Source of the DNA: Candidatus Enterousia intestinigallinarum
Lineage (GTDB): Bacteria; Pseudomonadota; Alphaproteobacteria; Rs-D84
DNA length: 64,000 nucleotides
Direction: 5' to 3'
Assembly: GCA_944407095.1 (NCBI GenBank)
Contig: OX097180.1
Span: 124,001-188,000 of the forward strand
Below the pieces are notes generated by a model, which ran no database searches, was not told where the DNA came from, and saw only the letters and a list, made by a program, of their open reading frames with translations. Below are positions 42,928 through 51,389 of this stretch, piece after piece. Numbering within the stretch: the stretch's first letter is position 1; every line of letters begins with the position of its first letter. Position numbers and translations under genes: made by a program.

Positions 42928-43596
42928 ATGAACAAAACAGTTTTAATTATTGATGATGACGATATGTTGCGCAAAACGCTGGCACGCGGATTGCGCGACA
43001 ATGGTTTTAATGTCCTGACCGCCCCCAGTGCCGAAGAGGGCGATAAAATCCTGGCCCACGTTGTTGCAGACGCAATCGTACTGGACAGAATGATGGCGGG
43101 ACGCGACGGATTGACATTTCTGCGCGACCTGCGTGCGCGTGGCGTTATGATTCCGGTAATAATGCTTACCGCAATGTCAGGTGCGGAAAATGCGATTGAC
43201 GGCCTGGCGGGCGGGGCAAACGACTATCTGGCAAAGCCATTTCAGTTACGCGAACTGATTCTGCGACTGAACAATATAATCAAAAACAACGAATTGCCGG
43301 ACGACCGATTACCGGGCGGCCTGATATTTACCGACGAAGAATTTTTTATAACAGACCCACAAAAACCGGGCAGTGCACCCCGTATTTTGCCATTATCCGG
43401 CGAAGAAAAGAAACTGTTGCGGGGGCTGACAACGCCATTTGGAAACATAACACCGGCAACACCGATGGTTGCAAAACGCTTGCGCAATAAATTAAATGTT
43501 GTATTATCAGATATAGACATAATTACAATACGCGGTCGCGGGTATAAACTGGTTCATATCCGCCCGAGCAGTAACAACAATGGTGATGAAAAATGA
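42928..43596 (+). CDS. OmpR-family response regulator
   Basis: 222 residues. A receiver domain (residues 1-118) has the acidic pocket DDDD at 9-12, phosphoacceptor Asp53 (IVLDRMMAG) and LAKPFQ Lys; the C-terminal part (from ~130) is a winged helix with a compact recognition-helix region (VAKRLRNKLNVVLSDIDIITIRGRGYKLV) typical of PhoB/OmpR outputs, though shortened relative to E. coli OmpR. It overlaps the histidine kinase start as ATGA, so the pair is co-translated. The secreted protein gene upstream may be part of the same transcript. Confidence 0.9.
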   Translation: MNKTVLIIDDDDMLRKTLARGLRDNGFNVLTAPSAEEGDKILAHVVADAIVLDRMMAGRDGLTFLRDLRARGVMIPVIMLTAMSGAENAIDGLAGGANDYLAKPFQLRELILRLNNIIKNNELPDDRLPGGLIFTDEEFFITDPQKPGSAPRILPLSGEEKKLLRGLTTPFGNITPATPMVAKRLRNKLNVVLSDIDIITIRGRGYKLVHIRPSSNNNGDEK

Positions 43597-44873
43597 GATT
43601 GATACCACGCAGTTTTTTATGGCGCACAATTTTGATGATTCTGATACCCCTGATTATAGCCCAGGTTATCATCGCCAACGTATTTTTTGGCAACCATTGG
43701 GCACGCGTCCACGCAACACTGGCACGCAGTTTGGCGGTTGAAATCGTCACAATGATGAACTTTATTGATGACAACAATACAGACACCGCCAAAACAATGG
43801 CGCGCGATATGGGCATAAACGTTTCAATAAATTCAAAATTAAACCGCCCCAGCAAAAATGATAATGAATCACGTGAAGCGGGATTGTTGGCCAGTGAACT
43901 GTCCAACCGCCTGAAACGGCCGGCTCAGATATATATAGACAAAGGCAAACGCCTGGTATTTGTTGACGTGCCGACAAACGACGGTAAAATCGCGACGTTT
44001 GGCACATCGCTGTATCGCATTTATTCCACCAGTACGGAAGTATTTATTATATGGTTGATTGGTTCAATATTGATTGTATCGATACTGATTACGCCGTTCA
44101 TCATTATGCACACGCGCAGTATCAGACGCATTGCCAAGGCAGCTGGTCGATTTGGCCGCGGATTGGACGCCCCTGGATTCCAACCGACCGGTTCCAAAGA
44201 AATACGTGAAGCCGCTGCTGCAATGATTACGATGAAGGAACGCCTGAATCGCTATAACCGCACACGTACGGATATGTTGAACGCGGTCAGCCACGATTTG
44301 AAAACACCACTAACACGTATGCGTCTGGCCGTGGAAACGGGATCCGCATCTCAAGAAGATTTGTTACAGGACATCGACCGTATGACGGAAATGGTGAACG
44401 GATATCTGGCGTTTGCACGTGGTGAAATTCCGGAAATAGAACAGGCAACTGAACTGCCCGCTATGCTGTTGCGTATTGCGCGCGACGCCGCCCCGGATAA
44501 GGATATTCAAACCGAATTTCCGGACGAACCGGCACAATTCTATGCACGTCCGATGGCATTGGCACGCGCATTTAGCAATATTATTGAAAATGCGGCGCGT
44601 TATGCCAAAAAGACAATTCGCATAACCGAACACGATACTCCCGACCAGGTAGAGGTTATTATCGAAGACGACGGCCCCGGCATTCCAGACGATAAAAAAC
44701 GCGATGCAATGCGTCCGTTTGTACGTCTTGATGAATCACGCAGTGAAAAAACCGGTGGCACTGGTCTGGGGTTGTCAATTGCACAAACCGCGATTGAAAA
44801 CCACGGTGGGCAGTTATTCTTGGAAAACAGCGATCTGGGCGGGCTAAAGGTTCGTATAGTATTACCGATATAA
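43593..44873 (+). CDS. EnvZ-like sensor histidine kinase
   Basis: 426 residues. Two transmembrane helices (about residues 12-32 and 150-172) flank a periplasmic sensor segment of ~115 residues, followed by HAMP (TRSIRRIAKAAGRFGRG), a HisKA domain with phosphoacceptor His in NAVSHDLKTPLTRMRLAVE and a HATPase with N box (FSNIIENAARYAKK), D-box DDGPGIPDDK and RSEKTGGTGLGLSI. The SHDLKTPLTR motif matches EnvZ/RstB-type kinases. The sensed signal is unknown. Followed after 18 nt by argS. Confidence 0.92.
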   Translation: MRLIPRSFLWRTILMILIPLIIAQVIIANVFFGNHWARVHATLARSLAVEIVTMMNFIDDNNTDTAKTMARDMGINVSINSKLNRPSKNDNESREAGLLASELSNRLKRPAQIYIDKGKRLVFVDVPTNDGKIATFGTSLYRIYSTSTEVFIIWLIGSILIVSILITPFIIMHTRSIRRIAKAAGRFGRGLDAPGFQPTGSKEIREAAAAMITMKERLNRYNRTRTDMLNAVSHDLKTPLTRMRLAVETGSASQEDLLQDIDRMTEMVNGYLAFARGEIPEIEQATELPAMLLRIARDAAPDKDIQTEFPDEPAQFYARPMALARAFSNIIENAARYAKKTIRITEHDTPDQVEVIIEDDGPGIPDDKKRDAMRPFVRLDESRSEKTGGTGLGLSIAQTAIENHGGQLFLENSDLGGLKVRIVLPI

Positions 44874-44891
44874 TTTTGACGGATATAAAAA

Positions 44892-46547
44892 ATGAATTTG
44901 TATAAATACGTATCAGAATCAATAAACAACAAACTGGGATTCACCGCAAATCTGGAAGTTCCGCGCAATCGTGCGTTTGGTGATTTTTCAACAAACGCCG
45001 CAATGGTTATGGCAAAAAGTGCCGGGAAAAATCCGCGTGAATTGGCGGCGGAAATTCTGCCCCAGTTACAGGAATTGGACTTTGTTGCCGACGCATCAAT
45101 CGCGGGACCGGGATTTATAAACCTAAAACTGCGCGATGACTTTATATGGGACGCGGCCGCCAAGCCACACAATGTAAAAACCGACACACCAAAAAAAATT
45201 GATTTAGATTACGGTGGCTATAACGTGGGCAAGGCATTACACATTGGCCACCTGCGTACGTCTATTGTTGGTGACACGTTTAACCGTATTGCAAAATATT
45301 TGGGACACACAACCAAAAGTTACAATCACATTGGCGATTGGGGGCGTCCTATGGGATTGATTATCGCGTGGATTTTAGAATATGGTATGCCAAAAAACGC
45401 GGATGAATTAAACAAAATCTATCCAGAATCCACCGCACGTGCAAAATCAGACGACGCCTGGATGACACGCGCCAAAGAAGTTACCGCTGAATTACAATCA
45501 GGCAATCCGGAATATCGCAAAATTTACGATGATTTTATGAAAATATCTTTGAATCAGATGGATATGGTATTACACCGGCTGAATCTGCTGCCGTTTGACG
45601 CAACTATGGGCGAACGCGGGGTTGCGCCGTATGTCGCCGATACACAAAAAATATTAGAAGACAAAGGATTGCTGGTCGAATCCGACGGCGCGATGATTGT
45701 AAATGTACGCACCGACGATGACACCGCGCCAATGCCGCCGCTGATGTTCCGCACCAGTTCGGACACACAAACATACGCCGCGGCCGATTTGTCTGCAATA
45801 TATTATCGCACCAAAACCGACACGCCGGATATAATCGGCTACTTTACGGATTCACGTCAAAATCTGCATTTTCAACAGGTTTTTCGTGTCGCAAAAATGG
45901 CTGGATTGACAAACGCCGAACTGTTTCACACCGGCTTTGGCGCATTGACGGGGCCGGACGGCAAACCGTTCAAGACCCGTGACGGCGGCGTTGCCGAATT
46001 ACTGGATATATTGGATATGGTGAACGATGCCGTGCGCACACGTGTCGCAGACGCCGGCAAAGAACTGGACGATGACACAATCGCATCAATTGCATTGGCG
46101 GCGGTAAAGTTTAATGATTTACTGCACGATGTACGTTCCGATTATATATTCGACCCAAATCAAATCACCAGTTTCGAGGGACGCACCGGTCCATACATCC
46201 TGTACACGGCAGTACGTCTGAACAGCGTATTAAAACGGGCAGGGGACACGTTCGACGTTGATACCGCGAAAACACTGACCGATGATGAACGCAATTTGCT
46301 GGTTGAAACATTGGACTTTGAACGCACGGTGCAAAGTGCGTTTGACAACCGCGCAACAGATATGATTGCAAATTATGCGTATGATTTGTGCCAGTTGGCG
46401 AACAGTTTTTATCATAACTGCCCAATACTGCGCGACGATGTGGACGATGTAACACGGGGACATCGACTGAAAATAGCCCGTATTGCACGCGACACATTGG
46501 CCACAGCAATCGATTTAATGGGATTGAAAATCCCAGATGAAATGTAG
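44892..46547 (+). CDS. argS: Arginyl-tRNA synthetase
   Basis: 551 residues. Class I synthetase that charges tRNA-Arg. Family motifs: the HIGH signature in YNVGKALHIGHLRTS, GDWGRPMG, the ALTGPDGKPFKTRDGG segment that replaces the KMSKS loop in ArgRS (KMSK absent, as usual for ArgRS), and the C-terminal anticodon-binding helical region ending LATAIDLMGLKIPDEM (typical ArgS ends ...GLELLGI). The N-terminal additional domain contains the AFGDFSTNAAMVMA motif. Starts 18 nt after the histidine kinase and is ended by the hairpin at 46554-46577. Confidence 0.98.
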   Translation: MNLYKYVSESINNKLGFTANLEVPRNRAFGDFSTNAAMVMAKSAGKNPRELAAEILPQLQELDFVADASIAGPGFINLKLRDDFIWDAAAKPHNVKTDTPKKIDLDYGGYNVGKALHIGHLRTSIVGDTFNRIAKYLGHTTKSYNHIGDWGRPMGLIIAWILEYGMPKNADELNKIYPESTARAKSDDAWMTRAKEVTAELQSGNPEYRKIYDDFMKISLNQMDMVLHRLNLLPFDATMGERGVAPYVADTQKILEDKGLLVESDGAMIVNVRTDDDTAPMPPLMFRTSSDTQTYAAADLSAIYYRTKTDTPDIIGYFTDSRQNLHFQQVFRVAKMAGLTNAELFHTGFGALTGPDGKPFKTRDGGVAELLDILDMVNDAVRTRVADAGKELDDDTIASIALAAVKFNDLLHDVRSDYIFDPNQITSFEGRTGPYILYTAVRLNSVLKRAGDTFDVDTAKTLTDDERNLLVETLDFERTVQSAFDNRATDMIANYAYDLCQLANSFYHNCPILRDDVDDVTRGHRLKIARIARDTLATAIDLMGLKIPDEM

Positions 46548-46553
46548 TCATAT

Positions 46554-46577
46554 AATACGGTACAATAATACCGTATT
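46554..46577 (+). terminator. argS terminator
   Basis: AATACGGTA-CAATAA-TACCGTATT hairpin with a short A/T tail. Confidence 0.6.
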
Positions 46578-46585
46578 AAAAATCC

Positions 46586-46614
46586 TTGACTTTTCCGGTA
46601 TAGCGAGGCATAAT
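46586..46614 (+). promoter_or_regulatory. rplM-rpsI promoter
   Basis: TTGACT (46586-46591), 17-nt spacer, CATAAT (46609-46614). Confidence 0.7.
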
Positions 46615-46648
46615 AGTCCCGCTAAATTTTAATAAAAGGTAAAAAACT

Positions 46649-47122
46649 ATGGCAGCGACAAAATCGTTAAAAAAGTGTGAATTGGACGCCAAATGGTATC
46701 TGATTGACGCAACCGATTGCACGCTGGGTCGTTTGGCGGCGTATACTGCGAACATCCTGCGTGGTAAAAACAAGCCAACGTGGACGCCGAATATGGATTG
46801 TGGCGATCACGTTATCATCATCAATGCGGACAAGGTTGCACTGTCTGGCAAAAAAGCTGACAAAACCAAGTTCTTTTGGCATTCCCTGTGGACGGGCAGC
46901 ACCAAGGAACGCACCTTGGGTCAGATGCGCAGTGAAAAACCGGAAAAACTGGTCACCAACGCGGTAAAGCGTATGATGGGCCGTCGCACTGCAGTTGCAT
47001 TGGCGAACAAACGTTTGACCAAACTGCACGTATATGCGGGACCGGAACACAAGCACGCGGCACAAAATCCGATTGTTATCAATTTTGCCGAACTGAATCG
47101 TAAAAATAAAAGGGGCGAATAA
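46649..47122 (+). CDS. rplM: Large ribosomal subunit protein uL13
   Basis: 157 residues, family length ~142. Motifs: [41 protein letters not shown] (landmark pieces only), [14 protein letters not shown] and [18 protein letters not shown]. It begins with a Lys-rich start and its stop overlaps rpsI as TAATG, matching the universal rplM-rpsI pair. Confidence 0.98.
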   Translation: MAATKSLKKCELDAKWYLIDATDCTLGRLAAYTANILRGKNKPTWTPNMDCGDHVIIINADKVALSGKKADKTKFFWHSLWTGSTKERTLGQMRSEKPEKLVTNAVKRMMGRRTAVALANKRLTKLHVYAGPEHKHAAQNPIVINFAELNRKNKRGE

Positions 47123-47613
47123 TGACAGAAGCAAAGAAAACTGCGACCAAGACAGCCGCAAAAACAACTAAACGGGCCGCCCCGGCAAAAACGACCGCGA
47201 AAAAAGCGGTGGCTGACGTAAAATTGTCTAATGCGACATACGCCACGGGCAAGCGCAAGGATTCCATTGCACGCGTATATCTGATTGCGGGCAAGGGTCA
47301 AATTATCGTCAACGGAATTCCGATGGCTGAATATTTCCGCCGTCCGGTGCTGCAGATGATTATCGCACAACCGTTTGGCATTACAAAACGTGAAACCGCA
47401 TACGATGTTCACGCAATCGTCGCCGGCGGTGGTTTGTCTGGCCAGGCGGGTGCCGTAAAACACGGTATTTCCAAAGCATTGGAAAAAGCGGAACCGGATT
47501 TACGCAAAACGCTGAAATCAGCCGGATTCCTGACACGCGACAGTCGTGTTGTTGAACGTAAGCACTTTGGTCGTCACAAGGCGCGTCGTTCCACACAGTT
47601 CAGCAAACGTTAA
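47122..47613 (+). CDS. rpsI: Small ribosomal subunit protein uS9
   Basis: 163 residues; the conserved ~130-residue core ([49 protein letters not shown] and the C-terminal [14 protein letters not shown] that reaches the P-site tRNA) is preceded by ~35 residues of Lys/Ala/Thr ([19 protein letters not shown]) resembling a histone H1 tail. Such extensions occur in some alphaproteobacteria. Ended by the terminator at 47627-47657. Confidence 0.98.
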   Translation: MTEAKKTATKTAAKTTKRAAPAKTTAKKAVADVKLSNATYATGKRKDSIARVYLIAGKGQIIVNGIPMAEYFRRPVLQMIIAQPFGITKRETAYDVHAIVAGGGLSGQAGAVKHGISKALEKAEPDLRKTLKSAGFLTRDSRVVERKHFGRHKARRSTQFSKR

Positions 47614-47626
47614 TGCGTATACATAT

Positions 47627-47657
47627 CAAAAATCCGCCAAACGGCGGATTTTTTTAT
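47627..47657 (+). terminator. rpsI terminator
   Basis: AAAAATCCGCC-AAAC-GGCGGATTTTTTT hairpin. Confidence 0.9.
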
Positions 47658-47674
47658 TATGATTAAAAAGTGTA

Positions 47675-47702
47675 TTGCGTTTATAAAAAAACTGTGTATA
47701 AT
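47675..47702 (+). promoter_or_regulatory. tig promoter
   Basis: TTGCGT (47675-47680), 16-nt spacer, TATAAT (47697-47702). Confidence 0.65.
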
Positions 47703-47736
47703 CACACAGCAATTTGTTATTTTTAGGGGAAACACA

Positions 47737-49047
47737 ATGTTCAAAAAAGAAAAAATCAAAGATTTGCACTATACCGTAAACGGGCTGATTTCTGCCGACG
47801 AATTACAAACCGCGGCCGATGAAATACTGGTCGAATACGGTAAAAAGGCCAAAATGCCAGGATTTCGTCCGGGACATATTCCATTGAATATCCTGCGCCA
47901 GAAATACAACGCATCTGCAATGGGCGAAGCCATTGACAAGCTGATGAACCGCGATTTGAACGAATACATTGCGGACAAAAAAATTCGCCTGGCCGGCACG
48001 CCAAAGGCCGATTTGTCGGGTTGGGAAATTGGCAAGGATGCTGAATACACACTGGAATTTGATATTCTGCCGACATTGCCGGCGATTGACCTGGAAAAAT
48101 TCACAGTAACAAAAAAGACAACCAAACTGGACGAAGCCGAGGTTGAAAAATCACTGGAAAACATCCGCAAATCGCGCAGTGTTGCAGAAAAACAACCTGA
48201 CGATTATGTTGCCCAGAACGGCGACACCGCTGTCATTGATTTCAAGGGATTCCTGGGTGACACCGCATTTGATGGTGGCGCCGCGGAAAAGCATCACTTG
48301 GTATTGGGCTCTGGCGCGTTTATTCCGGGATTTGAAGACCAGGTTATCGGTCACCGTGCCGGTGACGAATTTGACGTCAACGTAAAATTCCCAGACGAAT
48401 ATCACGCGGCCAATCTGGCGGGTAAAGACGCGCGCTTTGCGGTAAAGGTACACGAAGTTCGCAAACATACTCTGCCGGAATTGAACGACGAACTGGCGAA
48501 ATCCGTCGGTCACGAATCCGTTGAAAAATTGCGTGAACATATTCGCACAATCCTGAACGAACAATATGAAGAGGCCGCAAAACGCGAAATGCGCAATGAA
48601 TTGTTGGACATATTGGCGGACAAGGTTAAATTGGATTTGCCAGATGTTCTGGTTGACCAGGAATTAAATATGGCCAAACAGGAACACGACCGCACCCACG
48701 CGAACTGCAATGGCGATTGCGGCAACGACCATAAATGGGACGAAAAAAAGGAACGCAAGGACGCCGAACGCCGCGTTAAATTGGGACTGATACTGGCAGA
48801 ATGGGGCACCCAGAACAAAGTAGAGGTTACACGCGACGATTTGCAACAGGCCATCTGGGCCGAAGCCGCCCGCTATCCTGATCCGAAACAGGTATTTGAA
48901 TTCTATAATAAGAATCAAAATGCGTTGGCAATGCTGCGCGGGATGATTTTCGAACGCAAGGCACTGGACGCAATGCTGACACACGTCAAGACAAAAGAAA
49001 AGGCCGTAAAACCTGAAGAACTGTTTCAGCAGGCACCTGTTCGCTAG
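47737..49047 (+). CDS. tig: Trigger factor with a Cys/His-rich insertion
   Basis: 436 residues from the ATG at 47737 (AGGGGAAACACA before it). Ribosome-bound chaperone and peptidyl-prolyl isomerase. The N-terminal ribosome-binding domain has the GFRPGHIPLNILRQKY loop (GFRxGKxP type), the FKBP domain spans ~155-245 (NGDTAVIDFKGFLGDTAFDGG, GSGAFIPGFEDQ) and the C-terminal arms end in a long helical region. At ~320-335 there is an insertion HANCNGDCGNDHKW with two Cys and two His, absent from E. coli Tig, that could bind metal. In other bacteria tig is followed by clpP; here thyA follows. Confidence 0.96.
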   Translation: MFKKEKIKDLHYTVNGLISADELQTAADEILVEYGKKAKMPGFRPGHIPLNILRQKYNASAMGEAIDKLMNRDLNEYIADKKIRLAGTPKADLSGWEIGKDAEYTLEFDILPTLPAIDLEKFTVTKKTTKLDEAEVEKSLENIRKSRSVAEKQPDDYVAQNGDTAVIDFKGFLGDTAFDGGAAEKHHLVLGSGAFIPGFEDQVIGHRAGDEFDVNVKFPDEYHAANLAGKDARFAVKVHEVRKHTLPELNDELAKSVGHESVEKLREHIRTILNEQYEEAAKREMRNELLDILADKVKLDLPDVLVDQELNMAKQEHDRTHANCNGDCGNDHKWDEKKERKDAERRVKLGLILAEWGTQNKVEVTRDDLQQAIWAEAARYPDPKQVFEFYNKNQNALAMLRGMIFERKALDAMLTHVKTKEKAVKPEELFQQAPVR

Positions 49048-49053
49048 TAAATA

Positions 49054-49083
49054 ACACACGCGCATTTGCGCGTGTAGTTTTTT
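49054..49083 (+). terminator. tig terminator
   Basis: ACACGCGCA-TT-TGCGCGTGT hairpin followed by AGTTTTTT; located 25 nt upstream of thyA. Confidence 0.7.
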
Positions 49084-49107
49084 ATCAAAGGATAAAGGAT
49101 TAAAACA

Positions 49108-50064
49108 ATGAAGGCATATTTAGATATTTTGGACAATATTATGACAAACGCCACGGATTTGCGTATGAACCGTACGGGTATTCCGGACATTGGTCTGTCC
49201 GCCGGCGCCGTGTTTGAACACGATATGTCAACCGGCTTTCCATTGGTTACAACCAAAAAAATGGGGCTGAAAAACATAGCAACCGAACTGGAATTTTTCT
49301 TGCATGGAATCACGGACAAACGCTGGTTACAGGACAGAAAATGCCATATATGGGACGAATGGGCAAACCCGGTAAAGGTTGAACAAAAATACAATATTGC
49401 AACCAATAATTTACCAGATCTTACCGACGACGAAAAAACTAATATACGAAATGCAATTATGGATTCTGAACGCGACCTGGGGCCAATTTATGGTTTCCAA
49501 TGGCGTCATTTTGGCGGCGAATACGTATGGAACGAAAACCGTATAAATAAAAATCCAACGGATAATTTTAATCCCAAAAATCCGGGCATAGACCAAGTTC
49601 AAAATGCCATTTATAAACTAAAAAACAATCCAAACGACCGTCGTATACTGGTCAGTGCGTGGAATCCGGTCGCCATACCGCAAATGGCGTTGCCGCCGTG
49701 CCACGTTATGCACCAGCTGGTTGTGCGCGATGGAAAACTATCTTTAATATGGACACAGCGTTCTTGTGATATGTTCCTGGGCGTGCCGTATAATATTGCC
49801 AGCTATGCATTGCTGTTGTTATTGTATGCCAAGGAAGCAGGGCTGAAACCCGGGATGCTAAAGGGTGAGTTACACGATGCACACATTTATCAAAATCATA
49901 TTCCCCAGGTTCGCGAACAACTGAAACGCAAACCGTATCCTTTGCCAACCGTTGAAATACCAGACGACAACTGGCGCGGTATGCTGAATTGGTCGGCTCA
50001 GGGCGGATTTGTATTAAAAAATTATATTTGTCACGAAAAATTACGCGGCGAAGTGGCACGATAA
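49108..50064 (+). CDS. thyA: Thymidylate synthase ThyA with an insertion
   Basis: 318 residues, against ~264 in E. coli. It makes dTMP from dUMP with methylene-tetrahydrofolate. Motifs: GFPLVTTKKM, DLGPIYGFQWRHFG, the nucleophile in ALPPCHVMHQLVV, RSCDMFLGVPYNIASYALLLLLYAKEAGL and HDAHIYQNH. The extra ~50 residues lie at about 85-170 (YNIATNNLPDLTDDEKTNIRN and VWNENRINKNPTDNFNPKNP), a known variable-insert position in some ThyA. Starts 60 nt after tig past a terminator; ends in the terminator at 50068-50098. Confidence 0.97.
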   Translation: MKAYLDILDNIMTNATDLRMNRTGIPDIGLSAGAVFEHDMSTGFPLVTTKKMGLKNIATELEFFLHGITDKRWLQDRKCHIWDEWANPVKVEQKYNIATNNLPDLTDDEKTNIRNAIMDSERDLGPIYGFQWRHFGGEYVWNENRINKNPTDNFNPKNPGIDQVQNAIYKLKNNPNDRRILVSAWNPVAIPQMALPPCHVMHQLVVRDGKLSLIWTQRSCDMFLGVPYNIASYALLLLLYAKEAGLKPGMLKGELHDAHIYQNHIPQVREQLKRKPYPLPTVEIPDDNWRGMLNWSAQGGFVLKNYICHEKLRGEVAR

Positions 50065-50067
50065 ATA

Positions 50068-50098
50068 AAAAAAAGTCCCAAAAATTGGGACTTTTTTA
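50068..50098 (+). terminator. thyA terminator
   Basis: AAAAGTCCCAA-AAA-TTGGGACTTTTTT hairpin. Confidence 0.85.
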
Positions 50099-50113
50099 TT
50101 TTCAAAATAGAAT

Positions 50114-50141
50114 TTGACATATTTCCAAACAGTGCTATAAA
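50114..50141 (+). promoter_or_regulatory. Promoter of the 163-residue protein gene
   Basis: TTGACA (50114-50119), 16-nt spacer, TATAAA (50136-50141). Confidence 0.65.
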
Positions 50142-50176
50142 TTATGCGTTTGAGTTTTATCCAAGGAGTTTTGATT

Positions 50177-50668
50177 ATGGAAACAAAACTTGTACCTATT
50201 TATGCATTGCGTATGCTGATGTTGGAACGGCTGAACCCGCAATTTTTTGCCGCAAATGCAGATATGATTTTACGCACATCACTGGCCGCCCAGGATTATA
50301 TTTTATCCGGCCAATACTATGAATACGACCCGCGTACAGGTCGCCTGTTCAGAAAATTACCTGGTTACATAAGCATACACAAAAAATACAATCTGCCGTA
50401 TGACCCGGAAACAAGCACACTGATTCCACAAAGCATAAATCCTGGATTAGTTATGGATTTGTCCTGGTCGTTTCAAACCGACAAATTAAACGGCATTATT
50501 GATGACCGTGGCAACATTCGCGACACAAGGCGCCTGGGCTCGTCCGAAGTTTTACAGGTATATCATAATTCGTCTGCGTCCGGCACACCAATAAATGTGC
50601 TGTATAAAATAACCAAAAGTCAGTTTGAAGCAATGGTCGCATCAACGATGCAGACAAAAACAAAATAA
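50177..50668 (+). CDS. Hypothetical soluble protein
   Basis: 163 residues from the ATG at 50177 (AAGGAGTTTTGATT before it); an 11-codon longer reading exists. No signal peptide, no membrane helix. Sequence is mixed, with YYEYDPRTGRLFRKLPGYISIHKKYNLPYDPETSTLIP in the middle (fragments), suggesting a compact alpha/beta domain. Family unknown. It is a monocistronic unit with its own consensus promoter and terminator, so it is surely expressed. Confidence 0.7.
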   Translation: METKLVPIYALRMLMLERLNPQFFAANADMILRTSLAAQDYILSGQYYEYDPRTGRLFRKLPGYISIHKKYNLPYDPETSTLIPQSINPGLVMDLSWSFQTDKLNGIIDDRGNIRDTRRLGSSEVLQVYHNSSASGTPINVLYKITKSQFEAMVASTMQTKTK

Positions 50669-50695
50669 AAAAGCGCCCGCCCGGGCGTTTTTTTA
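50667..50695 (+). terminator. Terminator after the 163-residue protein gene
   Basis: AAAAAACGCCCG-CC-CGGGCGTTTTTTT-type hairpin (AAGCGCCCGCCCGGGCGTT). Confidence 0.8.
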
Positions 50696-50773
50696 TTTGA
50701 ACAAAAACGACACCTGTTGCAAAATAAATAAACCGGTGGTATTATTGATTGACAATAAAGCAGGGTAAATATT

Positions 50774-51229
50774 ATGAAAAAAATTTTTGCATTATTTATG
50801 GTTATGGCACTGACCGCGTGCGGTGCAAATCTGGATTTGGACAGATATGAAACATCTGGGGCTGGCAATGTGAACACTGTATCCGAAGGCGTCATTATCA
50901 GTGCGCGCCCGGTTACAATCGCGACCGAAAACGGTGACGTCGGTCAATTAGCCGGTGGAATTATCGGCGGTGTCGCCGGCGGCCAAATCAGTGACAATGC
51001 ACTGACACAAACCATCGGCGCGGTGGGCGGCGCCGTATTGGGCGGATATCTGGGTGGCAAAGCACAAGAAGGTCTGTCCGCACAGGGTGGTATAGAATAC
51101 ATTGTAAAACTGGATTCTGGCAAAGCCGTGACACTGACCCAGGGTGACGATGTTAAATTTTCAGTCGGTCAATCGGTATATGTCCTGGACGCCGATTATG
51201 GTGAACGTGCGCGAATAATTGCCAAATAA
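50774..51229 (+). CDS. Glycine-zipper outer-membrane lipoprotein (SlyB/Pcp-like)
   Basis: 151 residues. Lipoprotein signal MKKIFALFMVMALTAC (lipobox LTAC, Cys16). Residues ~55-100 form a glycine-zipper 2TM segment (AGGIIGGVAGGQISDNALTQTIGAVGGAVLGGYLGG), followed by a beta domain with YIVKLDSGKAVTLTQ and VYVLDADYGERARII, typical of SlyB/Pcp and the rickettsial 17-kDa antigen. Likely outer membrane integrity or stress. A terminator with GGCGTCA/TGACGCC follows. Confidence 0.9.
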   Translation: MKKIFALFMVMALTACGANLDLDRYETSGAGNVNTVSEGVIISARPVTIATENGDVGQLAGGIIGGVAGGQISDNALTQTIGAVGGAVLGGYLGGKAQEGLSAQGGIEYIVKLDSGKAVTLTQGDDVKFSVGQSVYVLDADYGERARIIAK

Positions 51230-51233
51230 CCAA

Positions 51234-51263
51234 ATGGCGTCATTTGACGCCGTTTTTATTTTT
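51234..51263 (+). terminator. Terminator after the SlyB-like gene
   Basis: TGGCGTCA-TT-TGACGCCG hairpin followed by TTTTTATTTTT. Confidence 0.75.
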
Positions 51264-51271
51264 ATAATTAC

Positions 51272-51300
51272 TTGCTTTTTCGAAAAAAATCCCGTATAAT
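51272..51300 (+). promoter_or_regulatory. rpsA promoter
   Basis: TTGCTT (51272-51277), 17-nt spacer, TATAAT (51295-51300). The ~83-nt leader (51307-51389) carries no clear Shine-Dalgarno sequence. Confidence 0.7.
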
Positions 51301-51389
51301 CCGTCTGATTTTGCGGGTGGGCGCATTATCAATCCGAATAACCCCACAAGTCCTCGCATTATTTACAGATATGCGACGGCCAACTTTGT

